This document shows positions 1 to 8,853 of a stretch of DNA of 64,000 nucleotides, piece by piece; position 1 is the stretch's first letter, and every line of letters starts with the position of its first letter. A program made the translations under genes and the position numbers. The notes beneath the pieces are model-generated. The model searched no databases. It saw nothing but the letters and a program-made list of their open reading frames with translations, and was not told the DNA's origin. This stretch comes from Ruegeria sp. ANG-S4 (GTDB taxonomy: Bacteria > Pseudomonadota > Alphaproteobacteria > Rhodobacterales > Rhodobacteraceae), in NCBI RefSeq assembly GCF_000814005.1, contig NZ_JWLK01000001.1:682001-746000 (forward strand), read 5' to 3'.

Positions 1-1113
1 CAGCGTATCATCTACATGATCCACGATCAGGTCGGTCACCTTGGCATCTTTGTCTCATCCAAAATTGCGAAGAAGGAACATACCGAGGTCGCTTCGACCA
101 TGAAGACCATCGAAGCTTTGGCGCCGGGTCTTTATGAAATGAAGATCGACAGCGTCGAAGGGCGCGGACAGGACAAGACCTTTACCGTCAGTTTTGCTGA
201 ACGAACCCTTGATGATCTGCGCAAGATCGACGACGGGCGGGAAGAGGAAGCAGGCTTTGCCGCCGTTGCGCGCATGTCTGAAATACAGTCCGAGGCCTAT
301 GATCTGATGGTGCGGCCAGTCGTAAAACCGCTCGTTAATCCCGCCACAGCCGAAGCGATGCGAAAGCTGCATCCATTGCGTCTGCAGCGCGCGTGGTCTT
401 CCAGCGCCAACCCGTTCCTTGCGTTTCTCGAAAGTGTGACGCACCAGATGGGTACACGCGAACCGTTGCCGCAAACCAATCCGTTTCTGATGGCCGAAAA
501 ACTGTGGGCCGGCATGGTGGAACAACAGATGGATCTGTTTCGGGACGTCCGCGACGCGTTATATGAACAGACCTTTTTGTCTTTGTGGACCAACCCTTGG
601 GCCGTCGCTTTTGGCAAACCCAAGGCAATTGGCAGAACGCTGCACAGCGAAACAGAACTGAGAGCATTGCCAGAGGTGGAAATGGCGCTTGCCCATATGT
701 CGTCTGGCGGCTTGGCCGAGGCCGTTGTTCGCATGCTGGTGTTGATGGCCGACAGCCGTGGCAACGTCCGCAGGGACAGGCTGGAGCGCTCCGCGCGCGT
801 CTTGACGCAGGACGAACCGTTCAAGTCTTTGACGATGGATGACCGGGCGCGGATCATTCACGAACAAACGCTGATAGCAACATTTGAACCCGAAAAAGCC
901 ATCGAGACGCTGCCCGATCTCTTGCCCAGTCGCACCGACCGTGAAAACGCGGCACGGGTGGTGCAGTTCATTCCCGGCAAGATTGACGAAATGGCACCCG
1001 ACACGCTGGAAATGCTTCAGAGGTTTCACAAGGTTCTTGAGTTGGAACCCGTGACCGGGGATGTTCTTGAAGACCCTTTGAACTCAGACAAGGCATCTGC
1101 GGCCGCCGAGTGA
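1..1113 (+). CDS. DUF3141 domain protein (PHA synthase-like), 3' part
   Basis: This is the C-terminal part of a protein whose reading frame is open from base 1, so the start lies upstream of the window. About 370 residues are visible. The opening segment IYMIHDQVGHLGIF resembles the end of the alpha/beta-hydrolase core of DUF3141 proteins, distant relatives of polyhydroxyalkanoate synthases. The rest is a helical tail. The gene ends 6 nt before the MaoC-Pta fusion gene, so the two are probably co-transcribed. DUF3141 proteins commonly sit beside phosphotransacetylase and acetate kinase genes, which suggests a role in acyl-CoA or polyhydroxyalkanoate metabolism. The function is not proven, and the catalytic nucleophile lies outside the window. 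Confidence 0.8.
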   Translation, partial: QRIIYMIHDQVGHLGIFVSSKIAKKEHTEVASTMKTIEALAPGLYEMKIDSVEGRGQDKTFTVSFAERTLDDLRKIDDGREEEAGFAAVARMSEIQSEAYDLMVRPVVKPLVNPATAEAMRKLHPLRLQRAWSSSANPFLAFLESVTHQMGTREPLPQTNPFLMAEKLWAGMVEQQMDLFRDVRDALYEQTFLSLWTNPWAVAFGKPKAIGRTLHSETELRALPEVEMALAHMSSGGLAEAVVRMLVLMADSRGNVRRDRLERSARVLTQDEPFKSLTMDDRARIIHEQTLIATFEPEKAIETLPDLLPSRTDRENAARVVQFIPGKIDEMAPDTLEMLQRFHKVLELEPVTGDVLEDPLNSDKASAAAE

Positions 1114-1119
1114 TTTTGT

Positions 1120-2508
1120 ATGAAATACCACAACAAACCTTATGGCAGCCTGCAGGTTGGCGATACGGCAGAGCTGACCCGGATTTGCACTGAAGACGAC
1201 TTTTATGTCTTTGCCAACAACTCGGGGAACCACAACCCGCTTCACCTCGCAAAGGAAGACGGGGATGGTGATGGCGTTGCCGAAGCGGTTGCGCCGGCCT
1301 TGTTCATCGGTGCGCTCGTTTCGGCGGTATTGGGCAATATCCTTCCCGGCGCGGGAACGCTGTACAAATCCCAGAGCTTTGAGTTCGGCGAGCGGGCGCA
1401 TGCCGGCGACGAGTTGATTTCGAAAGTTACCGTGACAGAAAAGCGGGCCCATCGCGAAGTTGCCTTTGACACGGTCGTGACCCGAAAAAGTGATGGTGCC
1501 GTCATCGTTCGAGGCGAGGCGGTGGTCATCGCCCCGGAAAAAGAGATGGTGTTTGATGAGATTGACCTTCCGGGTTTGGTCGTCCAGCGCCACCGCCATT
1601 TCGACGCGCTGCTGGATCAGTCTCGGCCCCTTCCGGCAATGCCAACCGCCGTCGTTGCACCAGAGGAACCCAACTCGCTTGGCGGTGCCTTGCTGGCGGC
1701 GCGAGAGACAATCATCAAGCCCGTTCTTGTCGGCGATCCCGAAAAAATCAAAGCGGCGGCAATTGAAATCGAAGAGCCGCTGGATGGAATTGAGATCATT
1801 CCTGCCAAGTCGCATTTCGAGGCCGCCAATACCGCTGTGGACCTTGTTGCGGACGGGCGCGTAAACGCATTGATGAAAGGGCACCTTCACACGGATGATC
1901 TGTTACGCGCGGCGTTGCGCCGTGAACGGGGTCTGCGCGCCGGTCGTCGGTTCACCCATGTGTTCGTGATGGATATTCCGGGGCAGCCCTATCCGTTGCT
2001 GGTGACGGATGCCGCGATCAATATCGAACCAGATTTGGAAACCAAAATAGACATTACCCAGAATGCGATCGAACTGGCGTTGTCCATTGGGTTCGAACAG
2101 CCGAGGGCTGGAATTTTGTCCGCCGTTGAAACGGTAAACCCCGCGATCAAATCGTCTGTCGACGCGGCGCTTCTGTCCAAAATGGCCGAGCGCGGTCAGA
2201 TCAAGGGTGGATTGGTCGATGGTCCATTGGCGATGGACAATGCCGTGAGCATTGCCGCAGCCCGCACCAAGGGCATCGTGTCTGAAGTAGCTGGAAAGGC
2301 AAACATCCTTGTGGTCCCGAACCTGGACGCAGGGAACATGGTGGCAAAACAACTGACCTTTATCGCCCATGCCGAAGGCGCGGGCGTGGTTCTGGGCGCG
2401 AAAGTGCCAATCATCCTGACCAGCCGCGCGGATGACGACAAAGCCCGCCTGGCGTCCTGCGCAGTTGCTGCGCTCCATCAGGCGCGCATGTCCGAGGGTG
2501 CGATATGA
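1120..2508 (+). CDS. MaoC-domain / phosphate acetyltransferase fusion
   Basis: This 462-residue protein has an N-terminal MaoC hotdog domain (about 1-140) and a C-terminal phosphate acyltransferase domain (about 160-460) that interconverts acetyl-CoA and acetyl phosphate. Database entries usually call it bifunctional enoyl-CoA hydratase/phosphate acetyltransferase. In the hydratase motif the sequence is SGNHNPLH where active (R)-hydratases have Asp-x-Asn-Pro-x-His, so the catalytic Asp is replaced by Asn and hydratase activity is doubtful. The stop overlaps the ackA start by 4 nt (ATGA), and DUF3141 lies 6 nt upstream. The cluster forms a Pta-AckA acetate and acetyl-phosphate module in the cytoplasm. 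Confidence 0.9.
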   Translation: MKYHNKPYGSLQVGDTAELTRICTEDDFYVFANNSGNHNPLHLAKEDGDGDGVAEAVAPALFIGALVSAVLGNILPGAGTLYKSQSFEFGERAHAGDELISKVTVTEKRAHREVAFDTVVTRKSDGAVIVRGEAVVIAPEKEMVFDEIDLPGLVVQRHRHFDALLDQSRPLPAMPTAVVAPEEPNSLGGALLAARETIIKPVLVGDPEKIKAAAIEIEEPLDGIEIIPAKSHFEAANTAVDLVADGRVNALMKGHLHTDDLLRAALRRERGLRAGRRFTHVFVMDIPGQPYPLLVTDAAINIEPDLETKIDITQNAIELALSIGFEQPRAGILSAVETVNPAIKSSVDAALLSKMAERGQIKGGLVDGPLAMDNAVSIAAARTKGIVSEVAGKANILVVPNLDAGNMVAKQLTFIAHAEGAGVVLGAKVPIILTSRADDDKARLASCAVAALHQARMSEGAI

Positions 2509-3722
2509 CCCATGTTATCACGCTGAATGCAGGCTCGTCGTCGCTGAAATTCGGGCTGTTCAAACTTGGGGTCAATGATCCGGCTCTGGTCTGTTCCGGA
2601 TTGGTGGACCGAATTGGCATGCCAGACGCGCAAGTCGAGGCCGAGACCGCAGATGGCAACCATGTGACCGACGACGCGCCGGGCCCCATCGCGGATCAGG
2701 CCGAGGCGCTGGAACGCGCCTTGAACATGTTGGAACGGCACTTTCCGGAAATGGTCGTCTCGGCCGTTGGTCATCGCATCGTGCATGGCGGGGCAGAGAT
2801 CGACACACCGCAGCCTTTGACACCTCAGATGTTGAAAGCGCTCGAGAAGTTCTCGCCCTTCGCACCGCTGCATCAACCACACAACATTTCGGGCGCGCGT
2901 GCCGCGATGGAGCGATTTCCGGATGCTGCACAGATCGCCTGCTTTGATACAGCCTTTCACCGTAGCCATCCCTGGGTGAATGACGTCTTCGCGCTGCCTC
3001 GGGAATTCTATGACAAGGGCGTCCGGCGTTATGGTTTTCATGGGGTCAGCTACGACTATATTTCGGGCCATCTGGCCGAGACGGCACCGCTGTTACACGC
3101 CGGTCGGGTCGTGGTCGCGCATCTGGGCAATGGCGCGTCGATGTGCGCGATGGTCAACGGGCGATCGGTTGGCTCGACGATGGGTTTTTCCGCGCTTGAC
3201 GGGTTGCCGATGGGAACGCGCTGCGGGCAGCTTGATCCGGGTGTCGTGCTGTATCTGATGGATCAGGAAGGCATGAGCGCCGATGAAATCGCAGACCTAC
3301 TCTACAACAAGTCTGGTTTGCTGGGTTTGTCCGGTATGGGCAACGACATGCGCGTTCTCGAACAAGCGGATACGCGAGAATCGCGGCAGGCAATCAACTA
3401 TTTCACCTTTCGAATCCGCCGGGAACTTGGGGCACTGACCGCGGTTCTGGGTGGACTGGATGCGGTGGTCTTCACCGGTGGGATCGGCGAAAATTCCCGC
3501 CTGATCCGCGACCGTGTCTGCGGCGATATGGGGTGGTTCGGAATCGAACTGGACCCGGACGCGAACGCCGACAACAGTCGGATTATCTCGACGGATCTTT
3601 CGCGCGTCTGCGTTATGGTCATCCCCACGAATGAGGAACTGGTCATCGCGCGTGCAGCCGCCGACCTTTTGCATAATCGTGGGTCCGCCGCGGGCCAGCC
3701 GATACACAACCTTCGCGCATAG
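2505..3722 (+). CDS. ackA: Acetate kinase
   Basis: Acetate kinase converts acetyl phosphate and ADP to acetate and ATP. The 405-residue length is normal for the family. The N-terminal signature NAGSSSLKFGLF, the GLDGLPMGTRCGQLDPG segment near residue 225 and the C-terminal FTGGIGENS motif of the ASKHA sugar-kinase fold are all present. The ATG overlaps the stop of the MaoC-Pta gene, so translation is probably coupled and both steps of the acetate pathway are made together. The gene converges with the haem-protein gene on the other strand across a 51-nt gap in which I see no clear terminator. Confidence 0.96.
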   Translation: MTHVITLNAGSSSLKFGLFKLGVNDPALVCSGLVDRIGMPDAQVEAETADGNHVTDDAPGPIADQAEALERALNMLERHFPEMVVSAVGHRIVHGGAEIDTPQPLTPQMLKALEKFSPFAPLHQPHNISGARAAMERFPDAAQIACFDTAFHRSHPWVNDVFALPREFYDKGVRRYGFHGVSYDYISGHLAETAPLLHAGRVVVAHLGNGASMCAMVNGRSVGSTMGFSALDGLPMGTRCGQLDPGVVLYLMDQEGMSADEIADLLYNKSGLLGLSGMGNDMRVLEQADTRESRQAINYFTFRIRRELGALTAVLGGLDAVVFTGGIGENSRLIRDRVCGDMGWFGIELDPDANADNSRIISTDLSRVCVMVIPTNEELVIARAAADLLHNRGSAAGQPIHNLRA

Positions 3723-3773
3723 GGGCCTACCGTGTCGCAATGGCGCTGAGCTGCGCCCCAATTCGCGCGCAAA

Positions 3774-5372
3774 CTAGTTGGCCGGACTTGGCAACAGGCC
3801 CGGAAACTCATTCAACGGGGCACTGATTGCCTGCGTCTGGAAGGCCGCGCGGTTGTCAAGCAATCGAGCAAAAAGCTCTTGCAAGTGGGGCTGTCGCGTC
3901 GCGGGGTCGGCAAGCTGATTTTGGGTGCGGGTCAGGAACGCCCGAACCCTTGCATCCAGTTCGGACACCGGGTCAGCGTTCCTCAACAAAGACAGAAAAT
4001 CCTCCTCGGTTTCAGATCGGTTGGGCTCGGCTTCAAGGTTGGCGATCACCGATGTACGCAAGGCTTCAGGCAACTGCGGCAGGGATGGGGCGCTTATCTG
4101 TTGCGGCACATGCTTCAGCAACGCGGCGCGCGACTCGGAAAACAGTGGCGTCTCGACATCTATTGCAAGCACGGCAGCAACAAAGGCATCGTCGACAATA
4201 CCCCGTCGGTTCAGTCGTTCAACGACCCTGCGATCAAATTCGGACGGTTCCGGCCCGAACCACGGGAAAAGGGTGTCGCGCCCCGGCATACAACTGGTTT
4301 CTACGCCGCCGTTGATCAGTAACGCTTCGTACTCGTCAACCGACAGCCCCAAATTGCCCGGTGTGAACACGTTGGTGACCAGCCCCAGACCGCCGAACAC
4401 CGGCAAGTCAATGTCTCGCATCTGAAAGATGTTCACGAAGAAGCTGTCGGGAATATTGAGGCGACCCGTGGCACGTTGCGTAATGCCGCCTTCGTCCAAA
4501 CCGGACGTGCTGTTGGAACTGCCCAAATTCAATTCGGTGGGATTGAACAGGCTGTCCAGCAGGCCGGGCAGGTTGGACACGGTCGTGGTACCATCTGCCG
4601 CCGTGTTGATATGGCTGCGCACTTCGGCATCCGTGAACCGTTGGAGAGAGGATTGAATCGAGACTTCAAGAATTTGTGCGCCGGTCAAACGGTTGCCCAA
4701 AAAGCCGGTATTGGCGACTGGCCAACTCTGGCCGCCGGGGAACAAATACAATGCCTCGAAAGTGTTGGGCAGGCTGTGCCAATGATTCCAGGGAAAGGTG
4801 AATTCCTTCATGATCGGCCCGCCGTTGACATGACAGCTCAGGCATCCTTGAGACAACTCGCCGGAAGACGCTGTTTTAAGTTCGTTGGAACTGTTGCGGA
4901 ACCGCCAGCTTCCGCCTTCGAGCTTGTAGTAATTATAAGTACCGTGAGCTGCATCCCATGCCAGAACCTCGATGTCCCCAACGGGACCGTTTGGCGTCAT
5001 GAAGACCGAGAAAAAGACGTTGTTGTCCAACACAGAACCGCTGGGAGCATGCGTCCCGGTGAATGAGATCACCATCCGCCGGTTGGACGGACCGCATTCG
5101 GTCGACAGGGCGCTGCGGCCTATTTGTTCGCCGACCACAAAGCTCTGAAAGTCCGAACGCCCGCCATCCAGAAAGACATTGATGAGCGATGTCAGCGCCA
5201 GCGGCTGAGGTGATGCCTGAATGGCGATGTTAAAGAACGGGTCGTCAATCTGATTTAGAATTGCCGCAGGCATAGCCGACGGCGCACTGCCATCGGTTGG
5301 CTGATGCAGCAGCTGTTGCGCTTGAACCGGGGTTGCAAGGGCAATGGTGAGGGCTATCGATTTCAGTTGCAT
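3774..5372 (-). CDS. Secreted protein with one haem-c motif, unknown function
   Basis: I do not recognise this 532-residue protein. It starts with a clear signal peptide (MQLKSIALTIALATPVQAQ, cleavage after VQA), so it should be exported to the periplasm. A single CxxCH haem-c attachment motif, CLSCH, lies near residue 180, followed by several Met and His residues (IMKEF, WNHWHS) that could supply the distal haem ligand. The rest has no motif I can name. It is the second gene of a likely pair, starting 12 nt after the stop of the gene at 5385-6419, with a good GGAGG-type site just upstream. An oxidoreductase or haem-sensing role is possible but unproved. Confidence 0.7.
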   Translation of the reverse strand: MQLKSIALTIALATPVQAQQLLHQPTDGSAPSAMPAAILNQIDDPFFNIAIQASPQPLALTSLINVFLDGGRSDFQSFVVGEQIGRSALSTECGPSNRRMVISFTGTHAPSGSVLDNNVFFSVFMTPNGPVGDIEVLAWDAAHGTYNYYKLEGGSWRFRNSSNELKTASSGELSQGCLSCHVNGGPIMKEFTFPWNHWHSLPNTFEALYLFPGGQSWPVANTGFLGNRLTGAQILEVSIQSSLQRFTDAEVRSHINTAADGTTTVSNLPGLLDSLFNPTELNLGSSNSTSGLDEGGITQRATGRLNIPDSFFVNIFQMRDIDLPVFGGLGLVTNVFTPGNLGLSVDEYEALLINGGVETSCMPGRDTLFPWFGPEPSEFDRRVVERLNRRGIVDDAFVAAVLAIDVETPLFSESRAALLKHVPQQISAPSLPQLPEALRTSVIANLEAEPNRSETEEDFLSLLRNADPVSELDARVRAFLTRTQNQLADPATRQPHLQELFARLLDNRAAFQTQAISAPLNEFPGLLPSPAN

Positions 5373-5384
5373 CCTCTTCCTCCC

Positions 5385-6419
5385 TCAATTGATACGCGCG
5401 TCGGGTCGCTGTAAATTTTCTTTTCCGGTGCGGGCCCATTCAGGAAGATCGGCGTCGGCAGCGATTGCGACCGTTGCCGCAACAAAAAGCTTGTCCGCTA
5501 CCTGTGAACCGCTTTCCACCGGATCTCCATCCAGCCGAAGCTCATCCCCGCCGCCGACACGCAAGGTGCCGCGCCGTCCGTTCCGGCTGACAATCCATCG
5601 CGGATCGGCGGCGGATTGGTCGTTGATGTCGATCTGGTTGCCGCCAACCGTCCAATTGCCAGAGAGGCGCTGGATAAAGATGCCAATAGGGTCGATCAGC
5701 GAAAACGATCGCGCCGCGCGGACTTGCTGTTGGCATGCGGTGCAAATCTGCGGGTCTGATTGCCGCCCTGGCACGCATGCGCCGCCGACATTCGCGCAGA
5801 CCTCTGAGGCCGGCAAGCCTGCCTTTTCGATCCCACAGAATGCTGCAAGGCCAAACAGAGCAGGGATCGAATTGACGGGCGTTGTCAGCGCCAGAATACC
5901 CTTTTGGCCATTGTTCCACGGATTGTCGCGCAAGTGATTGAGAAACAGAATCTCGCGCTGGCGACTGCTCGTACCGGTAAGGTTGCTGCGCCCATAAAGT
6001 TCGGCATTTGTCGGGATTGCACCGGGGTTTATGGACTCAATGGCCGTCTTTATCCCCGTGGGCGACACACCGGCAAGAATCCCAAAATATTCCCGAAACT
6101 CGGTCGTAAATGTGATCCGGTCCACGGCCCCGGTTGCATCGCGAAAAACAGACCATTCAACGTATTCCTCCTGAAGCGCGCGATTGGCGTCGATCTGAGA
6201 GGCGGTGCCCCCAACGCGGATCGGGAAGGCTTTCCAGGGAATGGTCGCTTCCTCGCGATTTGCTTCATCAACATCAAGAAGGGCGTCGATCCATGTAAAC
6301 GCGCTGTCAGGTTGCTTGGCCGCGTCGCGATAAGCGGCCTCGAGCAGACCACGCCATTCGCTGAGTGCGCGAAAACGCGAAAGATGATCGGACCCAGATG
6401 GATCAGAATAGTTGAACAT
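5385..6419 (-). CDS. Uncharacterised protein paired with the haem protein
   Basis: This 344-residue protein is not recognised. The start is placed at the ATG of MFNYSDPSG because a GGAG site lies 7 nt before it; a longer frame reaching 6569 lacks such a site. It has no signal peptide or membrane segment. A block around residues 85-115 (EYVEWSVFRD, then ITFTTEFREYF) resembles a motif seen in other hypothetical bacterial proteins. A cysteine-rich stretch in the C-terminal half (CANVGGAC, then CTAC) might bind metal or form disulfides. It lies 12 nt upstream of the secreted haem-protein gene, so the two are likely one transcription unit. Confidence 0.65.
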   Translation of the reverse strand: MFNYSDPSGSDHLSRFRALSEWRGLLEAAYRDAAKQPDSAFTWIDALLDVDEANREEATIPWKAFPIRVGGTASQIDANRALQEEYVEWSVFRDATGAVDRITFTTEFREYFGILAGVSPTGIKTAIESINPGAIPTNAELYGRSNLTGTSSRQREILFLNHLRDNPWNNGQKGILALTTPVNSIPALFGLAAFCGIEKAGLPASEVCANVGGACVPGRQSDPQICTACQQQVRAARSFSLIDPIGIFIQRLSGNWTVGGNQIDINDQSAADPRWIVSRNGRRGTLRVGGGDELRLDGDPVESGSQVADKLFVAATVAIAADADLPEWARTGKENLQRPDARIN

Positions 6420-6650
6420 AGAAAACTCCGAAAATGCACTGATTGAAACGACATCAGTGTAACACAATCGCAGCGAGATCAGAAATTCGGGCGCCGCACG
6501 CGTCTTGGCTTGCCCACCATCAAAGGCGTATTTGGCGGTTGCAACCACCCAGACAGGAAGTTTGCGCAAGGTGGTTCGGTTCAGACGTGCGCAATGGTGT
6601 TTTTATTTGCAAGCAATCATTCGTCCGGGACTATGGCTTTGAAAGCCCGA

Positions 6651-7778
6651 TCAAGGCCCGGGTTGATGGGCCAGATTGACCCAAAATGAAACACCGTGTT
6701 CGATAGCCTTGTCATTGAAGTCGTATTCCGGGTTGTGAAGCGGCATGGACGCCGATCCGTCCGTCCCGTTGCCCATCAGGACAAACGCCCCGGGACGATG
6801 GGACAGAAATTCGGCGAAATCCTCGGAAAAACCGACCCGTCCAAATCCATCATTCACCGAACCGACTTCGCGTGCCGCATTTGCCACAACGCCAGTGGCC
6901 CACTCATCGTTCATAAGCGGCTGGAAAGAAGTGGAGTAATCGACCTGAGCCCGCGCCCCGTACGCGACACATGTCCCGTCGACGATGGCGCGCATCCGCC
7001 TTTCGATCATGTTTGAGACGGCAGCAGAAAACCCGCGACAATCCCCGCGCAAGGTTACATTGCTGGGCAGAACATTGCGTGCTCCATCAGTGACGAATTC
7101 GGTCACCGACACCACGGCATGTTCGCTTGCGGGCATGGTACGCGAAACGATGGACTGCAGTTGCGTTACAATCGCTGAGCCGACCACGATAGGGTCTATC
7201 CCTTTGTCCGGTTCCGAAGCATGGCCACCTTTTCCCTTGATCCTGATCTCGAAATTGTCTTCGAAGGCGCAGAAGGGGCCGGGTTGTGTTGCGAAGTGGC
7301 CAAGTTTCATACCCGGCAAGTTGTGCAGGCCGTAAATCGCGGACATCGGAAAACGGTCGAAAAGACCGTCCGAGATCATGGCTGCGGCGCCGTTGCCGTT
7401 TTCTTCATCCGGTTGAAACACGAAATGCACGGTCCGCTTTAGGGCCGGATCTGCGGACAGGCGCAAGGCAGCGCCCATCAGCATGGTGCTATGCCCGTCA
7501 TGGCCACATCCGTGGAACTTGCCCGCGACAGTCGAACGATGCGCAAAGGAATTGGCTTCTTCAATTGGCAGCGCATCCATGTCGGCGCGAAAACCGATTG
7601 CAGTCTCATCCGGGCCTCGCCGAAGGGTGGCGACAAGGCCGGACTGCCCGACGCCCCGCGTAACCTCCAACCCTGCGTGTTCCAAACGCTCGGCAATCAG
7701 GTGCGGCGTACGCTCAAGGTCAAACCCAGTCTCTGGGTGGGCGTGCAGATCGCGGCGGAAACGGGTTAGGTCAAGCAT
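6651..7778 (-). CDS. M20 family amidohydrolase (aminoacylase/hippurate hydrolase-like)
   Basis: This 375-residue enzyme belongs to the M20 metallopeptidase/aminoacylase family, which hydrolyses N-acyl amino acids or similar amides using two metal ions. The first residues DLHAHPETGFDLERT and the HGCGHDGHSTMLMG motif near residue 95 carry the family's metal-binding His/Asp residues. Next come the PDEENGNGA acidic segment and the FEIRIKGKGGHAS dimerisation loop. Its start overlaps the end of the ammonia-lyase gene by 8 nt, so the two are probably one operon. The pairing suggests that an N-acylated amino acid is deacylated and the product deaminated. The substrate is unknown. Confidence 0.9.
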   Translation of the reverse strand: MLDLTRFRRDLHAHPETGFDLERTPHLIAERLEHAGLEVTRGVGQSGLVATLRRGPDETAIGFRADMDALPIEEANSFAHRSTVAGKFHGCGHDGHSTMLMGAALRLSADPALKRTVHFVFQPDEENGNGAAAMISDGLFDRFPMSAIYGLHNLPGMKLGHFATQPGPFCAFEDNFEIRIKGKGGHASEPDKGIDPIVVGSAIVTQLQSIVSRTMPASEHAVVSVTEFVTDGARNVLPSNVTLRGDCRGFSAAVSNMIERRMRAIVDGTCVAYGARAQVDYSTSFQPLMNDEWATGVVANAAREVGSVNDGFGRVGFSEDFAEFLSHRPGAFVLMGNGTDGSASMPLHNPEYDFNDKAIEHGVSFWVNLAHQPGP

Positions 7779-8781
7779 CCGAAACGCTCCCTTCTGACAA
7801 AATGATCAAAGGCCGGGCGGCGTCTTGCCTCAGACACGCGGAAAGGCCAGCCGCCCCGGATGGCGTGGTCAGGAACCCTGTGGCTCGGGCCGTTTCCACC
7901 GCCTCGGATGCTTGTTCATCGCTTACGGTAACCCATTCGTCTGCACATGACATCAATATGTTCAGCGCCAGCATGGACGGGGTTTTGCAATCCAATCGAC
8001 CCATGGTTGAGGTCGGTCCTTCGACAGTGACAATCCGGCCTGCAATTGCACTTTCGCGAAGGCAGGGCGCGGCAACTGGCTCGACGACGATGATTTTTGG
8101 CTGTTCGGCCCAAGTTGAGCGGATCATATGAGCGATCGCGGCAGCCAAACCACCGACACCAGCCTGCAAATAGACATGACTCGGCCAGTTCCCATTCCTT
8201 GCGAACGACCTACGCATTTCTTCTGCGATGACGGTATAGCCTTCCATCACCAGTCGTGGCGGTTCCGTGTATCCGGGCCAAGAGCCATCGGCGAGGTGAA
8301 TTGCACCTGTTGCTTCGCAATCCGAAACAGCTGCGTTGACGCTTGCTTCGTAATTGTTGCCAGAACGCACAACTTCGGCACCTTTGTCGCGCAGGCGTAT
8401 CGCAAAGTCCTCGGGCACCGTTTGGGCCAAATGGATTCTTGCGCGTGCACCGAATACTCGTGCACCTGTCGCCACGGCCAACCCGTGATTGCCCGCGCTT
8501 GCGCAAACAAAGACCATATCGGAAGCAATTGCTCGACACGGCGCATCAAGAAGTTCCTGCGGGGCAATGGGATAGCCCAAGCGCGCTTCGATGAGCTTTG
8601 CGACCGCATAGACCCCGCCGAGCGCCTTGAACGCGCCAAGACCCATACGTTTTGTTTCGTCCTTGATCAGAATTGATCGCCCATCCAACTGGCAGGTGGT
8701 CAGCGGACTGGGGTTGTAAGCCGGACAGGCAGCAAGCAGTGCAAGGGGCTGAGTTACGTCGAGTGTGATTGCTTTTTTCAT
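7771..8781 (-). CDS. PLP-dependent ammonia-lyase, diaminopropionate ammonia-lyase-like
   Basis: This 336-residue fold-type II PLP enzyme has the PLP-lysine motif LGAFKALGG near residue 48 and a glycine-rich phosphate loop (AGVGGLAAA) near 206. The motif context DETKRMGLGAFKALGGVYA matches diaminopropionate ammonia-lyases, although those are usually about 400 residues; threonine-dehydratase-like enzymes such as EutB of hydroxyectoine use are the main alternative. It is the first gene of an operon with the M20 hydrolase. It is divergent from an Lrp regulator whose start is 72 nt away, so it is probably controlled by that protein. The substrate is inferred to be an amino or diamino acid. Confidence 0.75.
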   Translation of the reverse strand: MKKAITLDVTQPLALLAACPAYNPSPLTTCQLDGRSILIKDETKRMGLGAFKALGGVYAVAKLIEARLGYPIAPQELLDAPCRAIASDMVFVCASAGNHGLAVATGARVFGARARIHLAQTVPEDFAIRLRDKGAEVVRSGNNYEASVNAAVSDCEATGAIHLADGSWPGYTEPPRLVMEGYTVIAEEMRRSFARNGNWPSHVYLQAGVGGLAAAIAHMIRSTWAEQPKIIVVEPVAAPCLRESAIAGRIVTVEGPTSTMGRLDCKTPSMLALNILMSCADEWVTVSDEQASEAVETARATGFLTTPSGAAGLSACLRQDAARPLIILSEGSVSDA

Positions 8782-8836
8782 GTCTGCCAGTATACCCGCG
8801 CAGCCCGATTGAATTTGCTCACATTATGCTAAAATA

Positions 8837-8851
8837 CGAGAAGGATTCTCG
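8837..8851. promoter_or_regulatory. Inverted repeat over the ribosome-binding site of the Lrp gene
   Basis: A perfect inverted repeat CGAGAA-GGA-TTCTCG ends 2 nt before the ATG of the Lrp gene and includes its AAGGA Shine-Dalgarno sequence. It could be an operator for the regulator in the shared 72-nt divergent promoter region. Alternatively, as RNA, it could form a short hairpin that hides the ribosome-binding site. Only the symmetry is seen; function is inferred. Confidence 0.4.
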
Positions 8852-8853
8852 AA

